From contig NZ_RCZB01000001.1 of NCBI RefSeq assembly GCF_006438785.1, positions 445,912 through 509,911 on the forward strand: 64,000 nucleotides of DNA. The letters run 5' to 3'. Positions 50,642-58,531 of this stretch are shown here, one piece after another; position 1 is the stretch's first letter; each line of letters begins with the position of its first letter. The notes beneath the pieces were generated by a model. It ran no database searches and had not been told where the DNA came from. It worked only from the letters and a program-made list of their open reading frames with translations. The translations under genes and the position numbers were made by a program. Source of the stretch: Rhodanobacter glycinis (GTDB lineage: Bacteria; Pseudomonadota; Gammaproteobacteria; Xanthomonadales; Rhodanobacteraceae).

Positions 50642-50914
50642 ATGAATAAAACCGATCTGATCAATGCCATTGCCGAAAAAGCCGAGCTGACCAAGGCCGA
50701 TGCGGGCCGGGCCCTCGAAGCCTTTTTTGAGACCGTGCAGAAGTCGTTGAAGAAGGGCGAGGACGTCTCGGTGGTGGGCTTTGGCACTTTCACTGTGCGC
50801 AAGCGCGCAGCTCGTACCGGTCGCAATCCGCGTACCAACGAAGCGATCAAGATCAAGGCCTCGAAAGTGCCTGCGTTCAAGGCTGGCAAGACCCTCAAGG
50901 ATGCCCTAAACTAA
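50642..50914 (+). CDS. hupB: DNA-binding protein HU-beta
   Basis: A 90-residue nucleoid protein. [20 protein letters not shown] and [20 protein letters not shown] are the standard HU dimer core, and the beta-arm [20 protein letters not shown] ends in the DNA-intercalating proline region. The ATG at 50642 begins the canonical N-terminus; AAGGGAG lies upstream. A tRNA-Val gene starts 19 bases after the stop and tRNA-Asp follows, so a mixed mRNA/tRNA transcript is likely. Confidence 0.98.
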   Translation: MNKTDLINAIAEKAELTKADAGRALEAFFETVQKSLKKGEDVSVVGFGTFTVRKRAARTGRNPRTNEAIKIKASKVPAFKAGKTLKDALN

Positions 50915-50933
50915 GCGGCTGACGCTTGGTTTT

Positions 50934-51008
<75 letters not shown>

Positions 51009-51017
51009 GAAAAATGC

Positions 51018-51094
51018 GGAGTGGTAGTTCAGTTGGTTAGAATGCTGGCCTGTCACGCCGGAGGTCGCGGGTTCGAGTCCCGTCCACTCCGCCA
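51018..51094 (+). tRNA. tRNA-Asp (anticodon GTC), copy 1
   Basis: 77 bases with CCA. Acceptor GGAGTGG pairs with CCACTCC, discriminator G; the loop CTGTCAC gives GTC at 51052-51054. Its sequence is identical, base for base, to the minus-strand copy at 62515-62591. Confidence 0.95.
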
Positions 51095-51101
51095 CAGTTC
51101 G

Positions 51102-51132
51102 CAAGGGCGCCCGTGTGGCGCCCTTGTCATTT
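51102..51132 (+). terminator. Terminator of hupB-tRNA-Val-tRNA-Asp
   Basis: CAAGGGCGCC, loop CGTGT, GGCGCCCTTG form a perfect 10-bp stem 8 bases after tRNA-Asp, followed by TCATTT. The T-tract is weak but the position fits the end of the transcript. Confidence 0.65.
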
Positions 51133-51229
51133 GAGCAGTGCGTGTTCGTGTAGCTTCTTGAGCGATCGGACACGCGGCTTGCGCCACTCACGCACCACGC
51201 GTTATCAACCACGTTGCGGGAAGATTTCA

Positions 51230-53131
51230 ATGCTGCAGGCAATGCGTAACAAGATGCATGGATGGCCATCCATCATTGTTCTTGGCCTCGCCGTTCTGGC
51301 GATGTCGCTGTTCGGCATGGAGAGCTATTTCACGTCGCGCGACGATGCATTCGTGGCGAAAGTCGGCAAGCATGAAATCAGCCAGAACGCCTATCAGGAT
51401 CGGATCAACCAGCTGCGGCAGCAGGCAAGCGCCGAGCAGGGGGAGCATTTCGATTCCAGCATTTTCGAAAAGCCCGAGATGAAGCAGCGAGTCCTGGACG
51501 CCATGATCGACCAGCAACTGTTGCTCCAGGTCAACGACGATTGGGGCATGCGGGTATCGGATCAGGCCGTACGCGATTACATCGCCGGGATCCCCACGTT
51601 TCAGGTCAATGGACAATTTGACGCTATCAGCTACCGCGCATGGCTCGCCAGCCAGCGCAAGACCCCGGACATGTTCGAGAGCGAAATACGCTCATCATTG
51701 GCGATCCAGTTGCTGCCCGATGCGATCAACGACAGCACCATCGTCAGCGATGTGCAGGTCGATCATTTTCTGAGCTTGCTTACCCAGCGCCGTGACCTGC
51801 GCTACTTCCTGTTGCCGCGACCCACGCTCACCGACAACCAGGTCAGCGATGCGCAAATCGAGGCGTGGTACAAGGCACACCTCGCCGACTACATGAACCC
51901 CGAACAGGTCTCGGTGAAGTACATCGAAGTCAACGGTGCCGACCTCCCGTTGGAAGCCGCGCCCAGTGAGGACGATCTGAAGAAACGCTATGCAGATGAA
52001 AAGCAGCGTTTCGTGCAGCCGGAACAACGGCTCGTTTCGCACATCCTGATCAACGTGCCGACCAATGCCACCCCAGAACAGCAGAAGGCGGCGTTGGCCA
52101 AGGCCGAGAAGATTGCCGTCGAAGCCAACCCCGGCGACTTCGCCAAGCTTGCTGAGCAGGATTCGCAGGATCTTGGTTCAAAGCGCCAAGGTGGCGATCT
52201 TGGATGGTTGGAAAAAGGCGTGACCAACCCGGCCTTCGATGCGGCGCTGTTTGCATTGCAGAAAAACCAGATTTCCAAGCCCGTGCTGTCGTCCGATGGC
52301 TATCACATCATCTGGCTGCGCGATGTTCGCAGTGGTGAATCCAAGCCGTTCGAGGAGGTGCGTGACCAACTGGTGAAGGAAGCTTCGGCAGCCGAGCGCG
52401 ACCGCAGGTACAACGAGGTCGCCGGCAAGATGTCCGACAACACTTACCAGAACCCGACATCGCTGGAGCCGGCTTCGGTGGCGTTGAACCTGCCCATCAA
52501 GGCGACCGCGCTGTTCGCGCGTACAGGCGGCGAAGGTCTCACGGCAAACCCCAAGCTGATCGCCGCAGCGTTCAGTGATGATGTGTTGGTGCAGGGCAAC
52601 AACTCCGGTCTGGTCGATCTGGGTAACAACCACTCGGTGGTGATCCATGTCGACAAGCATGTGCCGGCGGCGGCACGGCCGCTGGCCGAAGTGCGCGCTG
52701 ACGTGCAGAAGAAGATCCTCAACGAGCGCATCGCTGCCCTCGAGAAGAAGCAGGCTGATGACGCGCTGGCGCGCTTGCACAAAGGTGAGGCCATGCCGGC
52801 ATTGGCGACATCGATGGGCGCCACCATCACCAGTGTGAGCGAGGCCGTGCGGCATTCCGAAGTGCCGGCGCCGCTGTTGACGCAGGCGTTCCTGTTGCCG
52901 CACCCGACTGCAGACAAGGCGCAGTTTGCGGCAGTGGACATGCAGGATGGGACCTTTGCACTGCTCGCCTTGGACAAGGTTCAGGGCGGTGACCTTTCGA
53001 AGGTGCCGCCGGAGCAGCGTGAGTCGCTGCGCCAGCAGATGGCCCAGGCCTACGGCTCCGAGACGACGAGAGAGCTGGTCGAACTGCTCAAGACAAAGGC
53101 CGAAATCAAGCTCAACAAGGCTCGGATGTAG
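51230..53131 (+). CDS. ppiD: SurA/PpiD-type periplasmic folding factor
   Basis: A 633-residue inner-membrane-anchored chaperone. One helix near the N-terminus (WPSIIVLGLAVLAMSLFGM, about 12-30) is followed by a SurA-like N-terminal domain (KHEISQNAYQDRINQLRQQA) and a parvulin domain (about 265-365: RLVSHILINVP, QDLGSKRQGGDLGWLEKG). Further helical segments form the C-terminus. It assists outer-membrane protein folding at the SecYEG exit. Whether the parvulin domain retains isomerase activity cannot be decided. Location after hupB matches E. coli (hupB-ppiD), with two tRNAs inserted. Confidence 0.93.
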   Translation: MLQAMRNKMHGWPSIIVLGLAVLAMSLFGMESYFTSRDDAFVAKVGKHEISQNAYQDRINQLRQQASAEQGEHFDSSIFEKPEMKQRVLDAMIDQQLLLQVNDDWGMRVSDQAVRDYIAGIPTFQVNGQFDAISYRAWLASQRKTPDMFESEIRSSLAIQLLPDAINDSTIVSDVQVDHFLSLLTQRRDLRYFLLPRPTLTDNQVSDAQIEAWYKAHLADYMNPEQVSVKYIEVNGADLPLEAAPSEDDLKKRYADEKQRFVQPEQRLVSHILINVPTNATPEQQKAALAKAEKIAVEANPGDFAKLAEQDSQDLGSKRQGGDLGWLEKGVTNPAFDAALFALQKNQISKPVLSSDGYHIIWLRDVRSGESKPFEEVRDQLVKEASAAERDRRYNEVAGKMSDNTYQNPTSLEPASVALNLPIKATALFARTGGEGLTANPKLIAAAFSDDVLVQGNNSGLVDLGNNHSVVIHVDKHVPAAARPLAEVRADVQKKILNERIAALEKKQADDALARLHKGEAMPALATSMGATITSVSEAVRHSEVPAPLLTQAFLLPHPTADKAQFAAVDMQDGTFALLALDKVQGGDLSKVPPEQRESLRQQMAQAYGSETTRELVELLKTKAEIKLNKARM

Positions 53132-53168
53132 CCCATCCTGTTTCGCTGCCGTGTAGCGGACAAGCCAG

Positions 53169-53209
53169 CACAAACAGAAGGGCGGCCATGGGCCGCCCTT
53201 CTGTTTGTG
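53169..53209. terminator. Bidirectional terminator, perfect 19-bp stem
   Basis: The left arm CACAAACAGAAGGGCGGCC (53169-53187), loop ATG and right arm GGCCGCCCTTCTGTTTGTG (53191-53209) are exact complements. It sits between convergent ppiD and mltD. Each direction ends in a CTGTTTGTG-like tail, so it should terminate both transcripts. Confidence 0.8.
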
Positions 53210-53234
53210 GCCCAGGCCGGATTGACCCGCCAGC

Positions 53235-54434
53235 TCAGTTTGTATCACTCACCCGCAATACCTGGCCAAGCTTGAGCGTCTGCCCGCGGAGGTGGTTCCA
53301 GCGTTGCAGCTCGCTTACGTTCACTGAGTAGTTCCGGGCGATCTGCCACAGGCTGTCGCCACGCCTGACCGTATGTGTTTTCCGTGGTGTCGTTGTCTTT
53401 GATGGGACAGCGACTGCCGTGATGGCGGCGGTGCCGTGGCCCTGGGGGGCGGCGAGTCCCATTGATGGCTGCACCAGCAAGGCATTCCGGAATTGCTCCG
53501 CGCGACTCGCCGGCAGCAGCAGGTACGAGGCAGCACCGGCATCAATCATGTCACTGCGGAACGCGGCGTTGAGGCCTTTCAATGTATTCACTGACATGCC
53601 GGCATGATCGGCGGCCCGGGTGATCGGCATCGAATGGGTGATCTTTACCTGTACCAGTTGCTGTTCATCCGGCAGCGTCGGCAGGCTTACATGGAAGCGG
53701 CCAGGTTCCCGCACGACGCAGGCGATCGCCAGCAGTTTGGTCAGATGAGCGCGAGTGACCTTGCGCACCGGCCACTCGGGAATCACGGGGTCGTCTCCCG
53801 GCATGCCATGCTTTCGGATAAGTTTGCGCACGGAGAACTCGCCGGCGTTGTAGGCGTAATCAGCCACCCGCCAGTCATGAAACTGATCGTGATATTGCTT
53901 GAGCAGTTTCATCACCGCATGAGCGGCGGCCGGAACATCGAGGCGCCCGTCATAGTGGCCATCGACGCGCAACCCCATCGCGCCGGCGGTGATCGGCATG
54001 ATTTGCCACATACCGGCAGGTTGACGCCGGCGTGCCGCGACCGGCTGGAACTGGCTCTCCACCCAGGGCAGCAGTACAAACTCTCCCGCGACATCGTACT
54101 GAGCCGCGATCTGTTGCACGTAGGCCAGGCGAGGCAACACTTCCCGCAGCTGATTCTCGAATTGTATGGGGTTGTGTGTGTAGCGCTTGGCCCAGACCAT
54201 GACCGACGGATCAGCGTCGCAGTCGGCCATCGCAAAGCTGCTGCGCAATTGATCCCAAGTATTGTCCGATGGCGGTTTCGCCGGTTCGCTGGAAGAAGGC
54301 ACGACTATGGGAGCAACGGTCGCTGTCGGAATCGCCTTGGTCGGCCGCTGGTGTGGTGCTTGCGAGGGTGTGCCAGCACACGCCGCCAACAGGATCGACA
54401 GTGCCATGGGCAGAAATTTGAGAAGTTTGCTCAT
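53235..54434 (-). CDS. mltD: MltD-type lytic transglycosylase with LysM
   Basis: A 399-residue lipoprotein from the ATG at 54434: MSKLLKFLPMALSILLAAC carries the lipobox, Cys 19. The SLT (family 1D) domain spans about 100-220, with the catalytic E126 in LLPWVESQFQP, GMWQIMPITAGAMGLR, and YAYNAGEFSVRKLI. A C-terminal LysM (about 352-396: HTVRRGDSLWQIARNYSVNV) binds peptidoglycan; a second more divergent LysM may lie near residues 290-330. It cleaves glycan strands with 1,6-anhydro ends. Its ATG overlaps the gloB stop (ATGA). The longer frame from 54512 is the gloB overlap and is not used. Confidence 0.92.
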   Translation of the reverse strand: MSKLLKFLPMALSILLAACAGTPSQAPHQRPTKAIPTATVAPIVVPSSSEPAKPPSDNTWDQLRSSFAMADCDADPSVMVWAKRYTHNPIQFENQLREVLPRLAYVQQIAAQYDVAGEFVLLPWVESQFQPVAARRRQPAGMWQIMPITAGAMGLRVDGHYDGRLDVPAAAHAVMKLLKQYHDQFHDWRVADYAYNAGEFSVRKLIRKHGMPGDDPVIPEWPVRKVTRAHLTKLLAIACVVREPGRFHVSLPTLPDEQQLVQVKITHSMPITRAADHAGMSVNTLKGLNAAFRSDMIDAGAASYLLLPASRAEQFRNALLVQPSMGLAAPQGHGTAAITAVAVPSKTTTPRKTHTVRRGDSLWQIARNYSVNVSELQRWNHLRGQTLKLGQVLRVSDTN

Positions 54435-55195
54435 CCGCTGAATCCGTTCTTGGCTTCGCGCAGGGCGGCAAAGCGGGTGACGCGATCGGTATCGATGCCT
54501 CGTTGCGTGCACCAGGCAGCGACAACTTTGGAGTCCACGCGCAGGAATGGATTGGTCGCCAGCTCCACGGTCAATGCAACCGGCAGGGTAGCAAGGCGTT
54601 GGGCGCGTAAATTCGCGACTTCCTGCAGCCTTTTCTGCAACTCGGGATTGCCTGGTTCGATGGTGCGCGCAAAGCGACCGTTGGCTTCGGTGTACTCATG
54701 TCCCGCGCAAACCAGGGTTTCTGGCGGCAACCTCGACAGACGATCCAGCGAAGTGAGCATCTGGGCCGGCGAGCCTTCGAACAAGCGGCCGCAGCCGAGG
54801 CTGAACAGGGTGTCGCCGCAAAACAGCAGGCCTGCTCCGACGAATGCCACATGACTGAGGGTATGGCCGGGGATCGCGATCACCTCGAAGCGGGTTTGCG
54901 GCGAGGCCAGGTTGATCAGGTCTCCGTCGCGCACCTGTTCCGTTGCCTCGTCGATGCGTTCATCGACAGGTGCATACACGGGGACGCCATGCTGCATGCG
55001 CAGGGCTGCCGCGCCGCCGATATGGTCAGGGTGATGATGAGTCAGCAGGATCGCACGCAGTCGCAGTTGGCGCGCCGCAAGCGCGCGTTCGACGACCGTG
55101 GCGTCACCCGGATCAACCACGACGGCATTGCCATCGTCGTCGTGCATCAGCCAGATGTAATTGTCGGCCAGTGCCGGTAACGGTATGAGATGCAA
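54431..55195 (-). CDS. gloB: Hydroxyacylglutathione hydrolase (glyoxalase II)
   Basis: A 254-residue metallo-beta-lactamase-fold enzyme. The dinuclear metal motif is THHHPDHIGG (H53-H54...H58), with further ligands in VIAIPGHTLSHVAF, LLFCGDTLFSLGCGR and VCAGHEYT. It hydrolyses S-lactoylglutathione to lactate and glutathione, completing methylglyoxal detoxification. gloB-mltD coupling by ATGA overlap is seen elsewhere in gammaproteobacteria (E. coli gloB and mltD are adjacent but divergent to neighbours). Confidence 0.95.
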   Translation of the reverse strand: MHLIPLPALADNYIWLMHDDDGNAVVVDPGDATVVERALAARQLRLRAILLTHHHPDHIGGAAALRMQHGVPVYAPVDERIDEATEQVRDGDLINLASPQTRFEVIAIPGHTLSHVAFVGAGLLFCGDTLFSLGCGRLFEGSPAQMLTSLDRLSRLPPETLVCAGHEYTEANGRFARTIEPGNPELQKRLQEVANLRAQRLATLPVALTVELATNPFLRVDSKVVAAWCTQRGIDTDRVTRFAALREAKNGFSG

Positions 55196-55218
55196 GGTGA
55201 GCTCCGCTGCGTTTCAGG

Positions 55219-55243
55219 AGCGCCTGATGATGAATCAGGTGCT
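55219..55243. repeat. Imperfect inverted repeat in the gloB/methyltransferase spacer
   Basis: AGCGCCTGAT, loop GATGA, ATCAGGTGCT; 9 of 10 pairs match. It lies 24 bases upstream of gloB in the 256-base spacer shared with the divergent methyltransferase. It could be a regulatory site. No other clear element was seen in the spacer. Confidence 0.3.
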
Positions 55244-55451
55244 GTTTCCCGTGATCAACGACAGACGCAGCCGTCCCGGGCGCGCATGAAGCGGTCGACT
55301 ATAGGGTGGCTTCGCCGCCAGCTCGTTAGCAGAGCGTTAATCAGCTGATCTGGCGTTCAGCAGCGTGCGGCAGTTCCGGCGCGTCTGTAATCTGCAGTCG
55401 GCTGTCGTCAACCGTTACAATGCCGATACAGATGGAGACCAGGCCTGCTGC

Positions 55452-56138
55452 ATGCATCAACGCGATGACGACATCTATGCCAGTGCGCCCCTGCGCCGAT
55501 TGCTGGATGAGCAGACGCGTGCGCTGACGCCTGAACTGCAACGCTGTTTCGGCACGCACGGCCTGTTGCTGCGCACATCCGCCAACGACGTGCCGCCTGC
55601 CTTGCCGATGCTCGGCTGCTGGACCAGCCTGCGCCTGGACAACGGCTGCTATCGCGGTGATTTGCAGGCAGCAATGAATGAGCCGTTGCCCTTCGTGGAC
55701 GATGCATTCGACCTGGTGGTGCTGCGACACGTGCTGGAAGTGACGCCGAGCGCATCGGCACTGCTCAACGATGCCATCCGCATACTGGCGCCGGGTGGCG
55801 TACTGGTACTTACTGGCGTGCATCCGCTCAGTGGCTGGGCACCCTGGTTCTATTGGCGTACGCGTGGCAAATCACAGACACTGCGGATGCCATTGCGTCT
55901 GGGTCACGACCTACGGCAGGCAGGACTGGAAATCGAGCGAATGCAGCGGGTGGGGCGTTTGTGGCCCGGTCGGGAGACGACAGGTTCGACACCCGCCAGT
56001 GCGTTCGGCGGGGGCTATGTCCTGATCGCGCGCAAACGTCGGCGCATGATTGCGCCACTGCGAATCAAGCCGATGCCGGTACGGGTGTCGTCCAGTGGCC
56101 AATTGTCGCCAGGCACACGACGCAGTTCAGCGCTGTGA
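55452..56138 (+). CDS. Class I SAM-dependent methyltransferase (type 11-like)
   Basis: A 228-residue protein from MHQRDDDIYASAPLRRLLDE. The central part resembles Methyltransf_11: LPFVDDAFDLVVLRHVLEVT (motif with the acidic edge) and AIRILAPGGVLVLTGVHPLSG (post II). The usual glycine-rich SAM loop is replaced by LLLRTSANDVPP, as in a subgroup found beside rnhA in proteobacteria. The substrate is unknown. The C-terminus is arginine-rich. rnhA begins 27 bases downstream; divergent from gloB. The upstream ATG at 55365 is less likely. Confidence 0.8.
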   Translation: MHQRDDDIYASAPLRRLLDEQTRALTPELQRCFGTHGLLLRTSANDVPPALPMLGCWTSLRLDNGCYRGDLQAAMNEPLPFVDDAFDLVVLRHVLEVTPSASALLNDAIRILAPGGVLVLTGVHPLSGWAPWFYWRTRGKSQTLRMPLRLGHDLRQAGLEIERMQRVGRLWPGRETTGSTPASAFGGGYVLIARKRRRMIAPLRIKPMPVRVSSSGQLSPGTRRSSAL

Positions 56139-56164
56139 CTTTTCAATGGAATACGTGAGTAACG

Positions 56165-56608
56165 ATGAGCGAAGTGGAAGCATTTACCGACGGCGCCTGC
56201 CTGGGCAATCCGGGTCCGGGTGGCTGGGCCGCCCTGTTGCGCGCCAAAGACAGCGAACGCATGGTTGCCGGTGGTGATCCGGCCACCACCAACAATCGGA
56301 TGGAATTGATGGCCGCCATCGGTGCCCTGGAGGCATTGAAGCGGCCCTGCAAGGTGGTGCTCACCACCGACTCGCGGTATGTGATGCAGGGTATCGAGCA
56401 GTGGGTTCCCAAGTGGCGCGCCAACGGCTGGCGCACTGCAGACAAGAAGCCGGTGAAGAATCAGGATCTGTGGCTGCGGTTGTCGGATGCAGCGAGTACC
56501 CATCAGGTGCGCTGGCAGTGGGTGCGTGGCCATAACGGCCATATTGAAAACGAGCGGGTCGACCAGGCGGCGCGCGAGCAGGCCGAGTTGCTCAGGGGTC
56601 GGGCATGA
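56165..56608 (+). CDS. rnhA: Ribonuclease HI
   Basis: A 147-residue enzyme degrading RNA in RNA-DNA hybrids. Catalytic acids are in [15 protein letters not shown] (first Asp), [16 protein letters not shown] (Glu), [14 protein letters not shown] (Asp) and the last Asp in [14 protein letters not shown]. The basic-protrusion segment [15 protein letters not shown] is present. It overlaps dnaQ by ATGA, as in many gammaproteobacteria, where the two are adjacent. Confidence 0.97.
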   Translation: MSEVEAFTDGACLGNPGPGGWAALLRAKDSERMVAGGDPATTNNRMELMAAIGALEALKRPCKVVLTTDSRYVMQGIEQWVPKWRANGWRTADKKPVKNQDLWLRLSDAASTHQVRWQWVRGHNGHIENERVDQAAREQAELLRGRA

Positions 56609-57312
56609 GACAGATCGTTCTCGATACCGAGACCACGGGACTGGAAGTGCGCCAGGGGCATCGGCTGGTGGAGATAGCCTGCGTCGAGATGCTCGAACGT
56701 CGCCTCACCGGCCGGCATTATCAGACCTATCTCAACCCGGATCGGGCGATCGACGAAGGTGCCCGGCTGGTCACCGGCATCGAGGACGAGTTCCTGCTCG
56801 ACAAGCCGCATTTTGCCGACGTGGTGGACGAGTTCCTTGCCTTCATCGACGGCGCGGAACTGATCATCCACAACGCCAGTTTCGACATCGGATTTCTAGA
56901 CGCCGAACTGGCGCGCCTGGACAACGGTGCCGGCAGGATCGGCGACCGTTGCCGCGTGCTTGATACCTTGGCGATGGCGCGCGAGCGCTACCCGGGTCAG
57001 CGCAACAGTCTTGATGCATTGTGCAAGCGGCTCGGCGTGGACAATTCGCGGCGCGACCTGCATGGCGGTCTGATTGACGCCCAGTTGCTGGCGGACGTGT
57101 ATCTGGGAATGACATCTGGGCAGGTGGCGTTCGACCTGGGTTTCGAAGGTGCCGCGGAACAACACAACGCCGTGGTGGCTGAGCCGGTTGTCCTGCGGGT
57201 ACGCCCTTTGGTGCTGCACGCTTCACCAGATGAGTCGTTGCAGCACGAACAACGTCTGGATGCGCTCGACAAGGGCGTGGACGGGCAGAGTGTATGGCGG
57301 CGACTGGGTTGA
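56605..57312 (+). CDS. dnaQ: DNA polymerase III epsilon subunit (3'-5' exonuclease)
   Basis: A 235-residue proofreading subunit of the DEDDh type: Exo [12 protein letters not shown] (D7, E9), Exo [17 protein letters not shown], and Exo [20 protein letters not shown] with the His. Downstream of the catalytic domain, a linker and C-terminal segment should bind the alpha subunit. The start overlaps rnhA. The next gene is convergent, 22 bases away. Confidence 0.96.
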   Translation: MRQIVLDTETTGLEVRQGHRLVEIACVEMLERRLTGRHYQTYLNPDRAIDEGARLVTGIEDEFLLDKPHFADVVDEFLAFIDGAELIIHNASFDIGFLDAELARLDNGAGRIGDRCRVLDTLAMARERYPGQRNSLDALCKRLGVDNSRRDLHGGLIDAQLLADVYLGMTSGQVAFDLGFEGAAEQHNAVVAEPVVLRVRPLVLHASPDESLQHEQRLDALDKGVDGQSVWRRLG

Positions 57313-57334
57313 GCGAAACCGCTGCGGTCGGGGC

Positions 57335-58036
57335 TCAGCAGGAGCGCACGATGATCACGCTGATATTGTCATCGCCACCGCTGTCGAGTGCGGCCAGCAG
57401 CAGGTGATCCACGCACTCCTGCGAAGCCAGGTCCGTACGAGCGACCGTGCGTGCAATCGACGCATCGCCGACGCCCTCGGTCAGGCCATCGCTGCACAAC
57501 AGGAACCCCATGCCCTGCTCCAGCTGGCCGCGTGCCATGCCGATGTGCAGTTGCTCGGTGGCGGTCACACCCAGCGCCTGGGTAAGCACATTGCGTTGCG
57601 GATGCTGGGACACCAGCGCGGGGTCCAGCTGGCCGGCTTCGACCAATGCCTGCACCAGGGAGTGGTCGTGACTGATCTGACGCAGGTCCTGCTTCCACAT
57701 GTAGATGCGGCTGTCGCCAACCCAAGCCACTTCGTAGCTGTCGCCGGCTGTTCGCAGAGCGGCAATGGTGGTGCCCATGGGTAGGACGTCGAAGCTGTGG
57801 CGGGTGTGGGCCAGCAGTCGCTCGGCCGCACCGTGCACCGCCTCGATCAGGCTGTGCCCGCGGGTGACCAGATCGACCACCGCATCACGTACCAGCGCCG
57901 AAGCTACCTCTCCGTGCTGATGGCCACCCATGCCATCGGCAACCAGAAACAGGCCGAGTGAGGCATCGGCATAATAAGTGTCTTCATTGCGCGTGCGGCG
58001 CAGGCCGACATGCGTTCCGTGTCCAAATTCGATCAT
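57335..58036 (-). CDS. PP2C-family Ser/Thr protein phosphatase
   Basis: A 233-residue Stp/PrpC-type phosphatase. Metal-binding motifs are GLRRTRNEDTYYADAS (motif 1), GLFLVADGMGGHQHGEVAS (motif 2), VAWVGDSRIYMWK, LCSDGLTEGV and GGDDNISVIIV. It dephosphorylates Ser/Thr residues, usually opposing a Hanks-type kinase; no kinase gene lies in the window. No FHA domain or membrane helix. Its promoter region overlaps that of tRNA-Ser. Confidence 0.92.
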   Translation of the reverse strand: MIEFGHGTHVGLRRTRNEDTYYADASLGLFLVADGMGGHQHGEVASALVRDAVVDLVTRGHSLIEAVHGAAERLLAHTRHSFDVLPMGTTIAALRTAGDSYEVAWVGDSRIYMWKQDLRQISHDHSLVQALVEAGQLDPALVSQHPQRNVLTQALGVTATEQLHIGMARGQLEQGMGFLLCSDGLTEGVGDASIARTVARTDLASQECVDHLLLAALDSGGDDNISVIIVRSC

Positions 58037-58085
58037 GGGCTTTCAGTTGGGGCGAGCTGTTGAAGCATGCCGCAAGACCTGGTTG

Positions 58086-58114
58086 TTGTCACGGCAAGTT
58101 CGCTCGCGTATTAT
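58086..58114 (+). promoter_or_regulatory. Promoter of tRNA-Ser
   Basis: TTGTCA (58086-58091), a 17-base spacer and TATTAT (58109-58114), 35 bases upstream of the tRNA. This is close to the sigma-70 consensus and the best match in the spacer. Confidence 0.7.
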
Positions 58115-58148
58115 TCCCGGCTCGCATGCGCCACCATGCATCCGCACC

Positions 58149-58278
<130 letters not shown>

Positions 58279-58313
58279 GATGGCGACGGCTGGGTAAGAA
58301 CCCACCCGGGTTC

Positions 58314-58325
58314 GACAAATTTGTC
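58314..58325. repeat. 12-bp palindrome and GC-rich hairpin cluster
   Basis: GACAAATTTGTC is a perfect palindrome, and a related AACAAATTTGGAC follows at 58330. A second hairpin TTCGGCCCA-N4-TGGGCCGAA lies at 58380-58401. The 253-base stretch between the tRNA-Ser terminator and ppsA has no gene. AATCCCACCC at about 58404 repeats ten bases of the tRNA-Ser 3' end, but this is too short to claim an attachment site. Confidence 0.35.
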
Positions 58326-58468
58326 AGGAACAAATTTGGACAGCCGCAGGCTGGCCCCGCAGCGCGCAGCGCGGAGGGGTTCGGCCCAGGGATGGGCCGA
58401 ACAATCCCACCCGGTGTCGGTGATGCTTCACGCCCACCTGGCGCGTTTTGCTTTCCAGCAATCGCAAC

Positions 58469-58498
58469 AAAAGGGCCGGGTGATCCCCGGCCCTTTTT
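58469..58498. terminator. Terminator of ppsA (bidirectional)
   Basis: AAAAGGGCCGGG, loop TGATC, CCCGGCCCTTTT, a perfect 12-bp stem with A- and T-runs on either side. On the minus strand it ends the ppsA transcript 34 bases after the stop codon. Confidence 0.85.
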
Positions 58499-58531
58499 CA
58501 AACCCTGTCGCGACTACGATGCCTAGTCGAT

